This document shows positions 26,206-35,645 of a stretch of 50,878 nucleotides of DNA, piece by piece. A program made the position numbers and the translations under genes. How positions within the stretch are numbered: the stretch's first letter is position 1; each line of letters begins with the position of its first letter. The notes under the pieces were generated by a model, which ran no database searches, was not told the origin of the DNA, and was given only the letters and a program-made list of their open reading frames with translations. Origin of the DNA: Thermodesulfobacteriota bacterium (GTDB taxonomy: Bacteria; Desulfobacterota; Anaeroferrophillalia; Anaeroferrophillales; Tharpellaceae); NCBI GenBank assembly GCA_024763535.1, contig JANTFH010000014.1, positions 1-50,878 of the forward strand. The letters are read 5' to 3'.

Positions 26206-26607
26206 ATGAGTGAAAATAGAATTAAAGTTCTGATTGCCAAGCCCGGTCTCGATGGTCATGACCGGGGCGCGAAAATTATTGCCCGCGGACTGCGGGATGC
26301 CGGTTATGAGGTAGTCTACACCGGCCTGCATCAGACACCGGAAGAGATTGTCGCCACGGCTATTCAGGAGGATGTTAATGTTATCGGCATTAGCAGCCTG
26401 GCCGGGGCCCATATGTATCTTTTCCCCCGGATCATTGAACTGCTTAAGGAGAAGGGAGCTGATGATGTGCCGGTTTTCGGCGGCGGGATTATTCCTGAAG
26501 ATGATATTCCAGTTTTGAAAAAAGCCGGAATCAAGGCAATTTTTACCCCCGGAAGTCCTGTATCTGAAACCGTTGACTGGATAAAAGAGAACGTTATAGC
26601 ACAATAA
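26206..26607 (+). CDS. icmB: B12-binding subunit of acyl-CoA mutase
   Basis: 133 residues, a stand-alone cobalamin domain. DGHDRG (about 16-21) supplies the His that replaces the lower axial base, SSLAGAH (about 64-70) and [10 protein letters not shown] (about 90-99) complete the cobalamin site. It pairs with the large subunit upstream to form the heteromeric mutase, the arrangement of isobutyryl-CoA and some archaeal mutases. A terminator follows 25 bases after the stop. No MeaB/ArgK-type chaperone gene lies in the window. Confidence 0.93.
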   Translation: MSENRIKVLIAKPGLDGHDRGAKIIARGLRDAGYEVVYTGLHQTPEEIVATAIQEDVNVIGISSLAGAHMYLFPRIIELLKEKGADDVPVFGGGIIPEDDIPVLKKAGIKAIFTPGSPVSETVDWIKENVIAQ

Positions 26608-26631
26608 ACTTCGATATATGCAGCCGTTCTC

Positions 26632-26664
26632 AAAAACCGGGTCTGAAGCGGCCCGGTTTTTTTT
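26632..26664 (+). terminator. Rho-independent terminator after the mutase small subunit
   Basis: AAAAACCGGG (26632-26641) pairs with CCCGGTTTTT (26652-26661), and the T-run continues to 26664. It closes the dehydrogenase-mutase transcription unit before the 2-oxoacid oxidoreductase genes. Confidence 0.88.
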
Positions 26665-26820
26665 ATCAGGATTTTTTCGGTTTTATTAAATAAAGCTTGA
26701 ATTTTTTCAATTCATTTGCTATCTGATTCGACTCTTTCGTTGTCGGATAGAGGTTTACTGATAGCTTATGGTCCGGCATGCTTTTTTTTACGACTCTCGG
26801 GTTTTAGAGCGGAATTTAAT

Positions 26821-27045
26821 ATGAGTAAAAAAGATAAGGTGTTTACTGTTAAAGTGCGCCGTGATTTCTGCAAAGGTTGCGGTTTGTGTATTGAGTTTTG
26901 TAAAAAAGGGGTTCTGGCCTCTTCGGCAAAACTTAATAGTATGGGTTATAATCCGGCTGAGGTGGTCAAACCTGAGGCCTGTGTCGGTTGTCTGATGTGT
27001 ACTCAGATGTGCCCTGATCTGGCGATAGAGGTGTATAGTGGATAA
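26821..27045 (+). CDS. korD: 2-oxoacid:ferredoxin oxidoreductase ferredoxin (delta) subunit
   Basis: 74 residues from ATG 26821; an open frame extends upstream but without ferredoxin sequence. Two [4Fe-4S] motifs are visible: CKGCGLCIEFC (about 17-27) and CVGCLMCTQMC (about 56-66), each with a distal Cys completing the other cluster. It relays electrons from the thiamine site to external ferredoxin. It overlaps the alpha-subunit start by 8 bases, which supports one operon. Name by family; VorD is equally apt. Confidence 0.9.
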   Translation: MSKKDKVFTVKVRRDFCKGCGLCIEFCKKGVLASSAKLNSMGYNPAEVVKPEACVGCLMCTQMCPDLAIEVYSG

Positions 27046-28093
27046 GGTTTTTATAAGCGGTAACCATTGTATCGCTGAAGCGGCGATTCGGGCCGGCTGC
27101 AGGTGCTATTTCGGTTATCCGATTACGCCCCAGAATGAACTGGGTGAGTATATGGCCGCGAACATGCGGAAAAACGGCGGAATTTTTCTCCAGTCTGAGA
27201 GTGAAACTGCAGCCATCAACATGGTTATCGGCGCGGCCTCGACCGGCGCCCGGGTGATGACTTCGTCCTCCAGTCCCGGTGTCAGCTTGAAGCAGGAAGG
27301 TCTCTCTTTCCTGGCCGGTTTCGAATTCCCGGCGGTGATTGTCAATATGATGCGCGGCGGTCCCGGGCTTGGCAATATCGCCCCGGCTCAGGGTGACTAT
27401 TTTCAGTCAACCCGGGGTGGCGGTCACGGTGATTACCGAACTCCCGTTTTAGCTCCGGCTTCGGTTCAGGAACTGGCTGATTTGACGGTAAAAGCTTTCG
27501 ATCTGGCGGATAAATACCGAACCCCGATTCTTTTGATGGGTGACGGCATGATGGGTCAGATGAAAGAGCCGGTGCTCTTCCCGGAGCCGGTTACCGATCT
27601 TCCCGCAAAACCCTGGGCCTTGAAAGGCCGGGGTGACGGTCCCAGCCGCTATCAGGCGTCATTGATTCTTGACGGTTTGGCGATGGAGCGTCACAACTGG
27701 AAACTGGTGCGCAAATACAAAGAGATGGCGGAGCAGGAGACTCTCTTCGAACTCTATATGATGGATGATGCCGATTTTGCCGTGGTTGCTTATGGCACCA
27801 CCGCCCGGATTGCCAAGGGCGCGATCAAGCGGGCTCGTAAGGACGGTTTGAAAGTGGGGCTGATCCGGCCGATTACGCTCTTTCCGTTCCCGGATAAGAT
27901 CCTGCAGAAGGTTGCTCAGCAGATCAAGAATTTCCTGGTGTTTGAGATGAGTACCGGCCAGATGGTCGAAGATGTCAGACTGGCTCTGGAAAATGAAAGG
28001 GTGGTTATCGATTTTCACGGCCGTCCCGGCGGTATCATCCCGACCCCGATCGAATTTTCCCGGGTTATTCACCGCTACTATCGGAGAATGTAA
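27038..28093 (+). CDS. 2-oxoacid:ferredoxin oxidoreductase alpha subunit (VorB/KorA type)
   Basis: 351 residues from GTG 27038. MDKVFISGNHCIAEAAIRAG, then CYFGYPITPQNE and the SESETAAINMVIGAAS region (about 50-65), place it in the short alpha-subunit group annotated as 3-methyl-2-oxobutanoate dehydrogenase VorB or 2-oxoglutarate KorA. Together with the beta subunit it decarboxylates a 2-oxoacid, binds CoA and reduces ferredoxin. The adjacent isobutyryl-CoA-mutase-like genes favour 2-oxoisovalerate (from valine), giving isobutyryl-CoA. Substrate is inferred from context. Confidence 0.9.
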   Translation: MDKVFISGNHCIAEAAIRAGCRCYFGYPITPQNELGEYMAANMRKNGGIFLQSESETAAINMVIGAASTGARVMTSSSSPGVSLKQEGLSFLAGFEFPAVIVNMMRGGPGLGNIAPAQGDYFQSTRGGGHGDYRTPVLAPASVQELADLTVKAFDLADKYRTPILLMGDGMMGQMKEPVLFPEPVTDLPAKPWALKGRGDGPSRYQASLILDGLAMERHNWKLVRKYKEMAEQETLFELYMMDDADFAVVAYGTTARIAKGAIKRARKDGLKVGLIRPITLFPFPDKILQKVAQQIKNFLVFEMSTGQMVEDVRLALENERVVIDFHGRPGGIIPTPIEFSRVIHRYYRRM

Positions 28094-28858
28094 ATGGAAC
28101 TTATAAATAAATGGCCTGAATATCATAAGAAAGATGTGGTCAGTCACTACTGTCCCGGCTGCGGTCACGGTATTGTTCACCGGATTGTTGCCGAACTGCT
28201 GGAAGAGATGGATCTCGGGAAAAAGGCCTATCTCGTCTGTCCCGCCGGTTGCGCGGTTCTGGCCTATAACTATTTTGACTTTGATGTGATTGAGTCGGCT
28301 CATGGCCGGGGAACCGCGATTGCCACTGGAGCCAAACGGGCTAATCCCAATCTTTTTGTCATCAGTTATCAGGGTGATGGTGACCTTTCAGCGATCGGCA
28401 CGGCCGAGACGATTCACTCCGCCAACCGGGGTGAGAATATTTGTGTCATTTTTATCAATAACGCGGTTTACGGTATGACCGGCGGCCAGATGGCCCCGAC
28501 TTCATTGGTCGGTCAGTCAACCATGACTTCACCGGCGGGACGTAATCCTGAGGTTGACGGTTATCCCCTGCACATCACCGATGTCGTGGCTCAGTTTCCC
28601 GGGGTGGTTTATGCTGAACGGGTTTCGGTCTCATCTCCGGCCGGGGTCAAAAAGACCAAAAAGGCGATTCGCAACGCTTTTGAGACCCAGCAGGAAGGTT
28701 TAGGCTATTCGATTGTCGAGATTCTCTCACCCTGTCCGACCAACTGGAAGATGGATCCGGTAAAAGCCTGCAAATGGATCGATGAAGAGATGGTGAAGGA
28801 GTATAAACCGGGATTGCTGACTGATAAGCGGGAAGAGAAAAGGAAGGAAAAAGGATGA
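28094..28858 (+). CDS. 2-oxoacid:ferredoxin oxidoreductase beta subunit, TPP-binding
   Basis: 254 residues. YCPGCGHGIVHRI (about 19-31) provides cluster cysteines, and QGDGDLSAIGTAET (about 95-108) with NNAVYGMTGGQMAPTS is the thiamine-diphosphate site. It begins directly after the alpha-subunit stop codon and overlaps the gamma start (ATGA). It carries the catalytic thiamine. Same complex as the genes at 26821, 27038 and 28855. Confidence 0.93.
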   Translation: MELINKWPEYHKKDVVSHYCPGCGHGIVHRIVAELLEEMDLGKKAYLVCPAGCAVLAYNYFDFDVIESAHGRGTAIATGAKRANPNLFVISYQGDGDLSAIGTAETIHSANRGENICVIFINNAVYGMTGGQMAPTSLVGQSTMTSPAGRNPEVDGYPLHITDVVAQFPGVVYAERVSVSSPAGVKKTKKAIRNAFETQQEGLGYSIVEILSPCPTNWKMDPVKACKWIDEEMVKEYKPGLLTDKREEKRKEKG

Positions 28859-29388
28859 TAGTCAAGACGCTTTGCGCCGGTTCCGGCGGCCAGGGGGTAA
28901 TGACCCTGGCAAATATTATGGGAAACGCGGCGATGATTCAGGGATTTCATTCCACCTACCTGCCCTCCTACGGGGCGGCCATGCGTGGAGGTACGGCCAA
29001 CTGTACTCTGACCATCGCTGATGAAGAGATCGCCTCTCCGGTAGCCTCGGCCCCGGATATTGTGGTCGCCTTAAACCAGCCGTCGGCGGTGGCTTTCATC
29101 AACCGCCTGGTAAGCGGCGGTAAACTGCTCTACAACTCTTCGGTTACCGAAGAGATCCCGAAGCGCCAGGATATTGAGACCTTCTCAATCCCGGCGAATG
29201 ATCTGGCAACCGAACTCGGTAATAATCGTTCCGCGAATATGATCATGCTCGGAGCCTTTGCCCAACTTGCCGGGGTTCCGGATAACGATTCGATCTTTGC
29301 CAGTCTTGATCTGCTGATGGGTAATAAACCGGCCCTGGTTGAGATTAGTCGTAAGGCCGTCTTGAAAGGCGCTGAATATTTCTCATAG
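28855..29388 (+). CDS. 2-oxoacid:ferredoxin oxidoreductase gamma subunit
   Basis: 177 residues. LCAGSGGQGVMTLANIMG (about 6-23) and YGAAMRGGTANCTLTIAD are typical gamma-subunit segments. ATG overlaps the beta stop by 4 bases, so translation is coupled. It completes the D-A-B-C gene order of a four-subunit VOR/KOR. It is distinct from the POR-type gamma at 40061. Confidence 0.92.
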   Translation: MIVKTLCAGSGGQGVMTLANIMGNAAMIQGFHSTYLPSYGAAMRGGTANCTLTIADEEIASPVASAPDIVVALNQPSAVAFINRLVSGGKLLYNSSVTEEIPKRQDIETFSIPANDLATELGNNRSANMIMLGAFAQLAGVPDNDSIFASLDLLMGNKPALVEISRKAVLKGAEYFS

Positions 29389-29459
29389 TTTTTTACGTTC
29401 AAAGAGTTAAATTTTAGCCGTTACCGTTTTTCTAAGGTGATGGTTCAGGAGCTTTTATT

Positions 29460-29888
29460 ATGTCTATAACACAACTTTCGATTGCGATTGACAACACCCC
29501 GGGCCGTCTCAACCAGATATGTGAGATTATGGAGCGCGAGCAGATTAATATAAAGGGTTTTATGGCCTGCTCGGAACTTGATCCGGATCGTTTCAAGGTG
29601 ATTGTCGATACTCCGGAACAGGCCTATAATGTTCTGCTGGCGAATGGTTTTGCGGTTAAGAGTAAAGAGGTGATCGCGGTCGGCGCCCCGGATCATCCGG
29701 GCGGTCTCAATGTCGTACTCAGAGCCTTGACAGAGGGCGGAGTGAATGTTGAAACCCTGTATCCGTTTATCACCTTGAAGGGTGACGATGCCATTTTGAT
29801 CATCGAGGTTGATGATATTCAGAAAGCCAAAGACCTCCTGCGCAGTCAGTGGATCAAGACCTATGGTGCCGAGATTTATCAGATGTAA
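29460..29888 (+). CDS. Tandem ACT-domain protein
   Basis: 142 residues with two ACT domains (about 1-70 and 71-142); each contains the amino-acid-binding turn (DNTPGRLNQI, then DHPGGLNVVLRAL). It has no catalytic domain. Such proteins commonly follow 2-oxoacid oxidoreductase and acyl-CoA ligase genes, so it may sense an amino acid (perhaps branched-chain) and modulate the neighbouring complex. It lies 71 bases after the gamma subunit and before the operon terminator. Ligand is unknown. Confidence 0.85.
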   Translation: MSITQLSIAIDNTPGRLNQICEIMEREQINIKGFMACSELDPDRFKVIVDTPEQAYNVLLANGFAVKSKEVIAVGAPDHPGGLNVVLRALTEGGVNVETLYPFITLKGDDAILIIEVDDIQKAKDLLRSQWIKTYGAEIYQM

Positions 29889-29930
29889 TCAGTTTTTACG
29901 TTACATTTATTGATTATCAGAAATTTACAG

Positions 29931-29965
29931 GGGACACCGGTCAGCATAAGGCGGTGTCCCTTTTT
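29931..29965 (+). terminator. Rho-independent terminator after the ACT gene
   Basis: GGGACACCG (29931-29939) pairs with CGGTGTCCC (29952-29960) and is followed by TTTTT. It separates the oxidoreductase operon from dapL. Confidence 0.85.
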
Positions 29966-30002
29966 ATCATGACCTATATTTTTGAAAAAACAGGAGAGCT
30001 TG

Positions 30003-31184
30003 ATGAGTAAGCCGTTCAGTGTAGAGTATGCCGAGAGAATTAAACAGTTGCCGCCCTATCTTTTTGCCGCGATTGATGCCAAGAAGGCTGAGGTGCAGGC
30101 TCAGGGAGTTGATGTTATCGATCTCGGGGTTGGTGATCCGGATATGCCGACTCCGGCTCATATTGTCGAGTCCTTGAAAATTGCCGCCGAAAAGGCTGAA
30201 AACCATCAGTATCCCTCCTATGTCGGGATGCTTACATACCGTAAGGCGGCCACCGACTGGTTTGCCCGGCGTTTCGGGGTTGAATTCGATCCGGCAACCG
30301 AGGTGGTGTCGATGATCGGCTCGAAAGAGGGGATCGCGCATATGCCTTTAGCCTTTGTCGATCCCGGCGACTATGTTCTGGTTCCCGATCCCGGTTATCC
30401 GGTCTATGCGATTGCCACCACCTTTGCCGGAGGTATACCCTATAAAATGCCGCTTAAAGCGGAAAACGGATTTCTCCCCGATCTTGAGGCGATTCCGACC
30501 GAGATTGCTGCTAAAGCTAAATTGATGTTCATCAACTATCCCAACAATCCAACCGGGGCCGTAGCCGACTATGACTTTTTTGCTAAAGTCGTTGAATTTG
30601 CGGCTCTTCATAATATTATTGTCTGTCATGACTCAGCTTATACGGAACTGGCTTATGACGGGTGTAAGCCGATGAGTTTTCTGGAAGTGCCGGGAGCGAA
30701 AGAGGTCGGCATCGAATTTCATTCGCTTTCGAAAACCTATAATATGACGGGCTGGCGGATCGGTTTTGCCGTCGGTAACGCTAAGATAGTTCAGGGTCTT
30801 GGCAAGGTTAAAACCAATATCGATTCCGGGGCCTTTCAGGCCATTCAGGAGGCTGCGATTACTGCTTTAAGATCAGATCAGCAATGTGTTCTGGAGATGT
30901 GCGAGATCTACCGTAAACGTCGGGATATGATGGTTGAATTTCTTAAAAAAGCGGGTTTTAAGTTGACGGCCCCGCTGGCGACTTTCTATCTCTGGATTGA
31001 TAATCCTGAAGGGATGACATCGGCCGAAATTTCAACTATGTTTCTTGAAAAAGCCGGGGTTGTGGTTACCCCCGGCAGCGGTTTCGGTGAAGCCGGAGAG
31101 GGGTACTTCCGGATCTCGCTGACTGTCCCCGAGACCCGCCTTAATGAAGCGGGTGAGCGTATCGTCAAGGTTTTGAAGGTTTAA
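30003..31184 (+). CDS. dapL: LL-diaminopimelate aminotransferase
   Basis: 393 residues from ATG 30003, chosen because AGGAGAG precedes it and [20 protein letters not shown] is the family start. Fold-type I aminotransferase: [12 protein letters not shown] (about 40-51), NYPNNPTGA (about 178-186), HDSAYTEL and the PLP lysine Lys244 in [15 protein letters not shown]. It converts tetrahydrodipicolinate directly to LL-diaminopimelate in lysine and peptidoglycan synthesis, the one-step route of many anaerobes. A related alanine or aspartate aminotransferase is the main alternative. Confidence 0.85.
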   Translation: MSKPFSVEYAERIKQLPPYLFAAIDAKKAEVQAQGVDVIDLGVGDPDMPTPAHIVESLKIAAEKAENHQYPSYVGMLTYRKAATDWFARRFGVEFDPATEVVSMIGSKEGIAHMPLAFVDPGDYVLVPDPGYPVYAIATTFAGGIPYKMPLKAENGFLPDLEAIPTEIAAKAKLMFINYPNNPTGAVADYDFFAKVVEFAALHNIIVCHDSAYTELAYDGCKPMSFLEVPGAKEVGIEFHSLSKTYNMTGWRIGFAVGNAKIVQGLGKVKTNIDSGAFQAIQEAAITALRSDQQCVLEMCEIYRKRRDMMVEFLKKAGFKLTAPLATFYLWIDNPEGMTSAEISTMFLEKAGVVVTPGSGFGEAGEGYFRISLTVPETRLNEAGERIVKVLKV

Positions 31185-31303
31185 CCGCCTTTTGTCTTAT
31201 ACGTAAACACCTGCGATAGGTTGCGGGTGGCTTTAATATTTAAAACTTCCTTTATTTTAGTGATTGAGGTGATAAAATTATTCAAGCAATAACTCGATTA
31301 AGG

Positions 31304-32080
31304 GTGAAGCGCCAAATCATACCGGTTTTGCTGATGATCTGCATTATGCTGGGAGGTATCAGAGTCGCTGCTGCAGCGACTCTGGATAATGCCTGTGCCC
31401 TGCTTTTTGAAAAGCTCTATGCCAATATTGCCGCCCGGGGTGAGGTAGTGGCTCTATTGCCGGATAAAGATGAAGTTGCGATTGAGTTCTATGACGATCT
31501 GGTGCCCGTTTACGGGGCTGAGCTTATGGTCTTTTCCGGGACGGCCGATAAGCCGGCGATTGAATCCGGTTCTGATAGCGTGATTGAGGAGAACCTTTCG
31601 CCGGCAAAACCAACGATGATATTTCGTGGTTCCGTGACTGTACGTGAAGCGGCCGGTCATTTGAACCTGGCCTATGTAAATCCGGGAGCGGATAAATTTA
31701 CTGAAGGTGACCAGGTTTTTCTTCCAACTCCGATTCAAATCTATATTACTCCGGTCAGGAATTTAACCCCATATCCCGCTTTCGGGTCAGAGGCAACCGC
31801 AGCTATCGCCCGGATGCTTAAAACTCTTCCCGGAATTGAGATATTTAATCTGCCGGCCTCCAATCGGAAGACGGTTGATTTCCTGATGACAAAATGTCGT
31901 AATGAGGGTCATTACGGTTTGGTCGTGCAACCCTATGTGATGTTTCAGAGTAATTTTTATAAAGTACAATTGCGGCTGACCTCACTGTTTTCCGGTCAGT
32001 CATTAGGAACCATGGTCGAGAAGTTCACTCCGTATACTGCGGCTCCTCCGGCATCAGCCTACAACCGTCCCAGACGTTGA
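31304..32080 (+). CDS. Exported protein of unknown function
   Basis: 258 residues from GTG 31304. A signal peptide is clear: MKRQ, a hydrophobic core to about residue 22, then cleavage near VAAAA. No Cys follows that would make it a lipoprotein. The mature part has short beta-rich segments (GEVVALLPDKDEVAIEF, YGAELMVF, PGADKFTEGDQVFLP) and ends in a Pro-rich tail. I do not recognise a family; the GDQVFLP-type turns resemble small beta-barrel modules of envelope proteins. It lies between dapL and an amidohydrolase with no clear functional link. Confidence 0.7.
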   Translation: MKRQIIPVLLMICIMLGGIRVAAAATLDNACALLFEKLYANIAARGEVVALLPDKDEVAIEFYDDLVPVYGAELMVFSGTADKPAIESGSDSVIEENLSPAKPTMIFRGSVTVREAAGHLNLAYVNPGADKFTEGDQVFLPTPIQIYITPVRNLTPYPAFGSEATAAIARMLKTLPGIEIFNLPASNRKTVDFLMTKCRNEGHYGLVVQPYVMFQSNFYKVQLRLTSLFSGQSLGTMVEKFTPYTAAPPASAYNRPRR

Positions 32081-32095
32081 GCAACAGGTGGTATT

Positions 32096-32935
32096 ATGAA
32101 AATTGATGTCCACGTCCATATCTTTCCACCCGAGATTCGCGAAAACCGGGAGAAGTTTTTTGCCGGCGAACCCGATTTTGAACTGCTTTACGCCTCCCCT
32201 AAATCCCGGCTGGTCGGGGTCGAAGAACTCCTTAAAACTATGGCCGAAGACGGGGTTGATAAATCCGTGGTTTTCGGCTTTCCCTGGCGGGATCTCGGGA
32301 TCGCCAGAATCTGCAATGACTATGTAATTGAAGCGGTAAAAGAGCATGCCGATAAACTTTACGGTCTTGCCTGTTTCGCTTTTGCCGATCCTGAAGCTGC
32401 GGCGCAGGAGAGCGAAAGATGTATTAAAGCAGGGCTCTCCGGTGTCGGGGAGCTGGCCTTCTATGTCGAAGGCTTCAGTGAAAAAGTCGTGGCTGAATTT
32501 GCCCCGGTGATTGAAGTCCTGCGCCGTCGGAAAAAACTTTTAATGCTCCACACCAACGAGCCGGTCGGCCACGAATACCCCGGCAAAGCCGATGTCAGTC
32601 TGCACAACCTCTATAGTTTCCTGAAACTCTACGGTGATGTGCCGACCATCTTTGCTCACATGGGCGGCGGTTTTCCTTTTTATCATCTCTTGAAAAAAGA
32701 GTTCGCCGAAGTTGCGAGAAATATCTATTATGATACTGCTGCCTGTCCCTATCTCTTTAAGAATGAGATATACCGTTTAGGCGGTGAACTGGCCGGTTTC
32801 GACCGAATTCTTTTCGGTAGTGATTTCCCCCTGCTGCGGCCGCGACGCTATTTCAATGATCTTCAGGAATCAGGTCTTAACCCAGCCCAGCTGGACATGA
32901 TTTGCGGTGAGAATGCGGCAGCTCTTTTTTCCTGA
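32096..32935 (+). CDS. Amidohydrolase family (TIM-barrel) metal-dependent hydrolase
   Basis: 279 residues. Metal ligands are visible: DVHVH (4-8), LHTNEP, FAHMGGG and the Asp of FGSDFPLL (about 239-246). This is the amidohydrolase_2 branch, which includes decarboxylases and lactone or amide hydrolases. It starts 15 bases after the exported protein, so the two may be co-transcribed. Substrate is not predictable from the sequence. Confidence 0.88.
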   Translation: MKIDVHVHIFPPEIRENREKFFAGEPDFELLYASPKSRLVGVEELLKTMAEDGVDKSVVFGFPWRDLGIARICNDYVIEAVKEHADKLYGLACFAFADPEAAAQESERCIKAGLSGVGELAFYVEGFSEKVVAEFAPVIEVLRRRKKLLMLHTNEPVGHEYPGKADVSLHNLYSFLKLYGDVPTIFAHMGGGFPFYHLLKKEFAEVARNIYYDTAACPYLFKNEIYRLGGELAGFDRILFGSDFPLLRPRRYFNDLQESGLNPAQLDMICGENAAALFS

Positions 32936-32954
32936 AATCATTCTTGATTTCTGC

Positions 32955-32984
32955 TTGACAGGCAGGGCCTTTCGGGTCTACTAT
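32955..32984 (+). promoter_or_regulatory. Candidate promoter of the TRAP binding protein
   Basis: TTGACA (32955-32960) with an 18-base spacer to TACTAT (32979-32984), about 70 bases upstream of the ATG at 33053. Confidence 0.45.
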
Positions 32985-33052
32985 GATTTTTCGTTAAAAT
33001 ATTGTTTTAGGCAGTTTGTAGTTCTAATTTTTAGACAGGGAGGCTGAAAAAC

Positions 33053-34144
33053 ATGAAAAGACGTGATATTTTGAAAAAGGCTGGAGTTGGCGCAGTTGGT
33101 ATCGGAGCTGCCGGAATGGCTTTGAAACCGCGTCGGGCGCGGGCTTCGAAGAAGGTTTATAACTGGAAGATGGTAACCACCTGGCCGCCGCATTTCCCGG
33201 TTTTAGGTGAGGCTGCCGATAAGACGGCGGAATGGATTAAAGAGATGAGTGACGGCCGTCTCAATATCACTGTTTACGGTGGTGGTGAGTTGGTTCCGGC
33301 ACTGCAGGTTTTTGATGCTGTAAGTTCCGGCACCGTTGAGATGGGACATGGCGCCGCTTACTATTGGGCCGGTAAACACGCTGCAACTCAGTTTTTTGCA
33401 GCAGTGCCTTTCGGTCTAAATGCGCAGGGGATGAACGCCTGGTTGCTTGGCGGAGGCGGTCAGGAACTCTGGGATGAACTCTATGCCAAATTTAATTTGA
33501 AAGCCTGGCCTGCCGGTAACACCGGGGTCCAGATGGGCGGCTGGTTCAATAAAGAGATTAAGACTATTGATGACCTTAAGGGCTTGAAGATGCGGATTCC
33601 GGGTCTTGGCGGCAAGGTTCTGAAAAAGGCCGGCGGTAATGCCATTTTGGTTGCCGGTGGCGAGATCTTCACCAATCTGGATCGTGGAGTTATTGATGCT
33701 ACGGAGTGGGTTGGCCCCTACCATGACAGCAAGATGGGTTTCTATAAAGCCGCCAAATACTACTATTCACCGGGTTGGCATGAGCCCGGAACGACGCTGG
33801 AGTGCATGGTCAACAAGAAAAAATATGAAGCTTTACCGAAGGATCTGCAGGCGATTATTGATGCCGCCTGCGCCAAGTCTAATATGTGGTCATTGTGTGA
33901 GTTTGAAGCCAAGAACGAGAAATACCTGGTTGATCTGGTTGAAAAACACCATGTCAAGCTGCGGACCTTCCCGGATCCGGTTCTGGCGCAGCTCAAAAAA
34001 TACAGTGCGGAACTACTGGATGAGTTATCAGCGGCAGATCCTTTTACTAAGAAAGTCTGTGATTCTTATCGTGCTTTCCAGAAAACTTATGAACAGTGGA
34101 ATGCCATATCAGAAGAGCGTTATGCCAAACTGAAACATCTCTAG
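33053..34144 (+). CDS. TRAP transporter substrate-binding protein, TakP-like (2-oxoacid)
   Basis: 363 residues. A Tat signal is seen at the start (MKRRDILKK, then an Ala/Gly-rich core to about residue 31). The mature protein matches the TakP/DctP7 group in AVPFGLNAQGMNAW, GNTGVQMGGWFNKEI, GLKMRIPGLGGKVLKK and DATEWVGPYHDSKMGFYK, including the Arg and Trp that hold the carboxylate in TakP. TakP binds 2-oxoacids such as pyruvate. It probably captures 2-oxoacids in the periplasm for the QM membrane proteins encoded on the opposite strand. A shared terminator lies between them. Confidence 0.88.
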   Translation: MKRRDILKKAGVGAVGIGAAGMALKPRRARASKKVYNWKMVTTWPPHFPVLGEAADKTAEWIKEMSDGRLNITVYGGGELVPALQVFDAVSSGTVEMGHGAAYYWAGKHAATQFFAAVPFGLNAQGMNAWLLGGGGQELWDELYAKFNLKAWPAGNTGVQMGGWFNKEIKTIDDLKGLKMRIPGLGGKVLKKAGGNAILVAGGEIFTNLDRGVIDATEWVGPYHDSKMGFYKAAKYYYSPGWHEPGTTLECMVNKKKYEALPKDLQAIIDAACAKSNMWSLCEFEAKNEKYLVDLVEKHHVKLRTFPDPVLAQLKKYSAELLDELSAADPFTKKVCDSYRAFQKTYEQWNAISEERYAKLKHL

Positions 34145-34247
34145 AGAAAGGATTTTCCGGTTTATTTTTTGGTAGTATTAATCTTGTGTGTTTAACCTCA
34201 GTTAATAGATACAGATAAAATCAGATTAAAGCCGGATAGATACAAAC

Positions 34248-34287
34248 AAAAAAGGCCGTTCCGAAATTAATCGGAACGGCCTTTTTT
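34248..34287. terminator. Bidirectional terminator between TRAP genes
   Basis: Six A plus GGCCGTTCCGA (34248-34264) pair with TCGGAACGGCC plus six T (34271-34287). It works on both strands and serves the convergent binding-protein and dctM genes. Confidence 0.92.
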
Positions 34288-34310
34288 GTGGTTTGTGATT
34301 TCGACCGGGG

Positions 34311-35645
34311 TCAGTTTCCTAAAACCACCCGTGGAAGCCAGGTTACCACTTCCGGTGCCAGACAGAGGATGGCCATGCCGGTAAGTTGAATTAAGACAAA
34401 GGGGATTATGCCTTTGTAGATATCCAAGGTCTCAACCCCTTTCGGAGCAACCCCTTTGAGGTAGAACAGGGAGAAACCGAACGGCGGCGTCAGGAAAGAG
34501 GTCTGCAGGTTGACGGCAATTAAAACCGCCAGCCAGAGTGGTTCAATGCCGAGTCTGACCATGATCGGCGCCAGAATGGGGACGAAGATGAAGACAATTT
34601 CAAAAAAATCGAGAAAGAAACCGGCAATAAAGATTACACCCATAAAGATCGCAAGGATACCCCATTTGCCGTAAGGCAGGCCGGTAATCAACGCTTGAAC
34701 CGCAGTGTCTCCACCCAGCCCTCGGAAGACCAGGCCCAGGGTTGTGGCGCCGATCAGGATTATAAAAACCATGCAGGTAAGTTTGGTGGTGCTGGTCATT
34801 ACTTCCATGGCGGTTCCTAAGTTGAACCGGCCTTTGGCAATGGTGAGAAAGGTAGCGCCGACCGCACCCAGGGCCGCGGCCTCGGTTGGTGAGGCGATGC
34901 CGGCGAAGATGGTGCCTAAAACCGCACAGATGAGAAAAAGCGGCGGTATAAGAGAAGTTAACACCATCTTCCGCATTTCACTCTTGCTGATTGCGGCCAA
35001 CTCTTCCGCCGGAATCTGCGGAGCCGATTCCGGTTTGAGAAAAGCCATAATCGATATGTAGATGATATAGAGAAGTACAAGGATAAGTCCGGGAATCAGG
35101 GCGCCGACAAAAAGGTCACCGATAGGGACACTCATGATATCGCCTAAAAGAACCAGAACAATACTCGGCGGGATAATCTGTCCCAAAGTGCCGGAGGCGG
35201 CAACCGTGCCGGTCGCCAGAGTTTTAGAGTAACCGCGTTTAATCATGGTCGGCAGTGATAGAAGACCCATGGTTACGACAGTCGCCCCGACAATCCCGGT
35301 TGAAGCCCCGAGCAGGGCTCCGACAACTACTACCGAAATAGCCAGGCCGCCGCGGACTTTGGCAAATACTAAAGCCATGGTTTCCAGGAGTTCTTCCGCC
35401 AGTCCTGAACGTTCAAGCATCACCCCCATATAGATAAATAGGGGCACCGCGAGCAGGACAAAGTTCGACATGGTTCCCCAGATGCGTAAGGGGAGGAGTC
35501 CGAAAAAACCGGGGCCGAAACCGATGAGCCCGAAGAACATGGCGGTGCCGCCGATCGTAAAAGCTACCGGGTAGCCCAGTAAAAGCAATATGAATACCGT
35601 GCAGAACATAATCAGGGCCAGGTGGCTTGTGAAAAAATCAATCAT
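34311..35645 (-). CDS. TRAP transporter large permease subunit (DctM)
   Basis: 444 residues, about a dozen hydrophobic segments as usual for DctM. GATVVTMGLLSLPTMIKRGY and GQIIPPSIVLVLLGD are typical of the family. It is the ion-coupled channel partner for the TakP-like binding protein. The start overlaps the dctQ stop by 4 bases. Genes are ordered Q then M on the minus strand, with the binding protein on the other strand. Confidence 0.93.
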   Translation of the reverse strand: MIDFFTSHLALIMFCTVFILLLLGYPVAFTIGGTAMFFGLIGFGPGFFGLLPLRIWGTMSNFVLLAVPLFIYMGVMLERSGLAEELLETMALVFAKVRGGLAISVVVVGALLGASTGIVGATVVTMGLLSLPTMIKRGYSKTLATGTVAASGTLGQIIPPSIVLVLLGDIMSVPIGDLFVGALIPGLILVLLYIIYISIMAFLKPESAPQIPAEELAAISKSEMRKMVLTSLIPPLFLICAVLGTIFAGIASPTEAAALGAVGATFLTIAKGRFNLGTAMEVMTSTTKLTCMVFIILIGATTLGLVFRGLGGDTAVQALITGLPYGKWGILAIFMGVIFIAGFFLDFFEIVFIFVPILAPIMVRLGIEPLWLAVLIAVNLQTSFLTPPFGFSLFYLKGVAPKGVETLDIYKGIIPFVLIQLTGMAILCLAPEVVTWLPRVVLGN

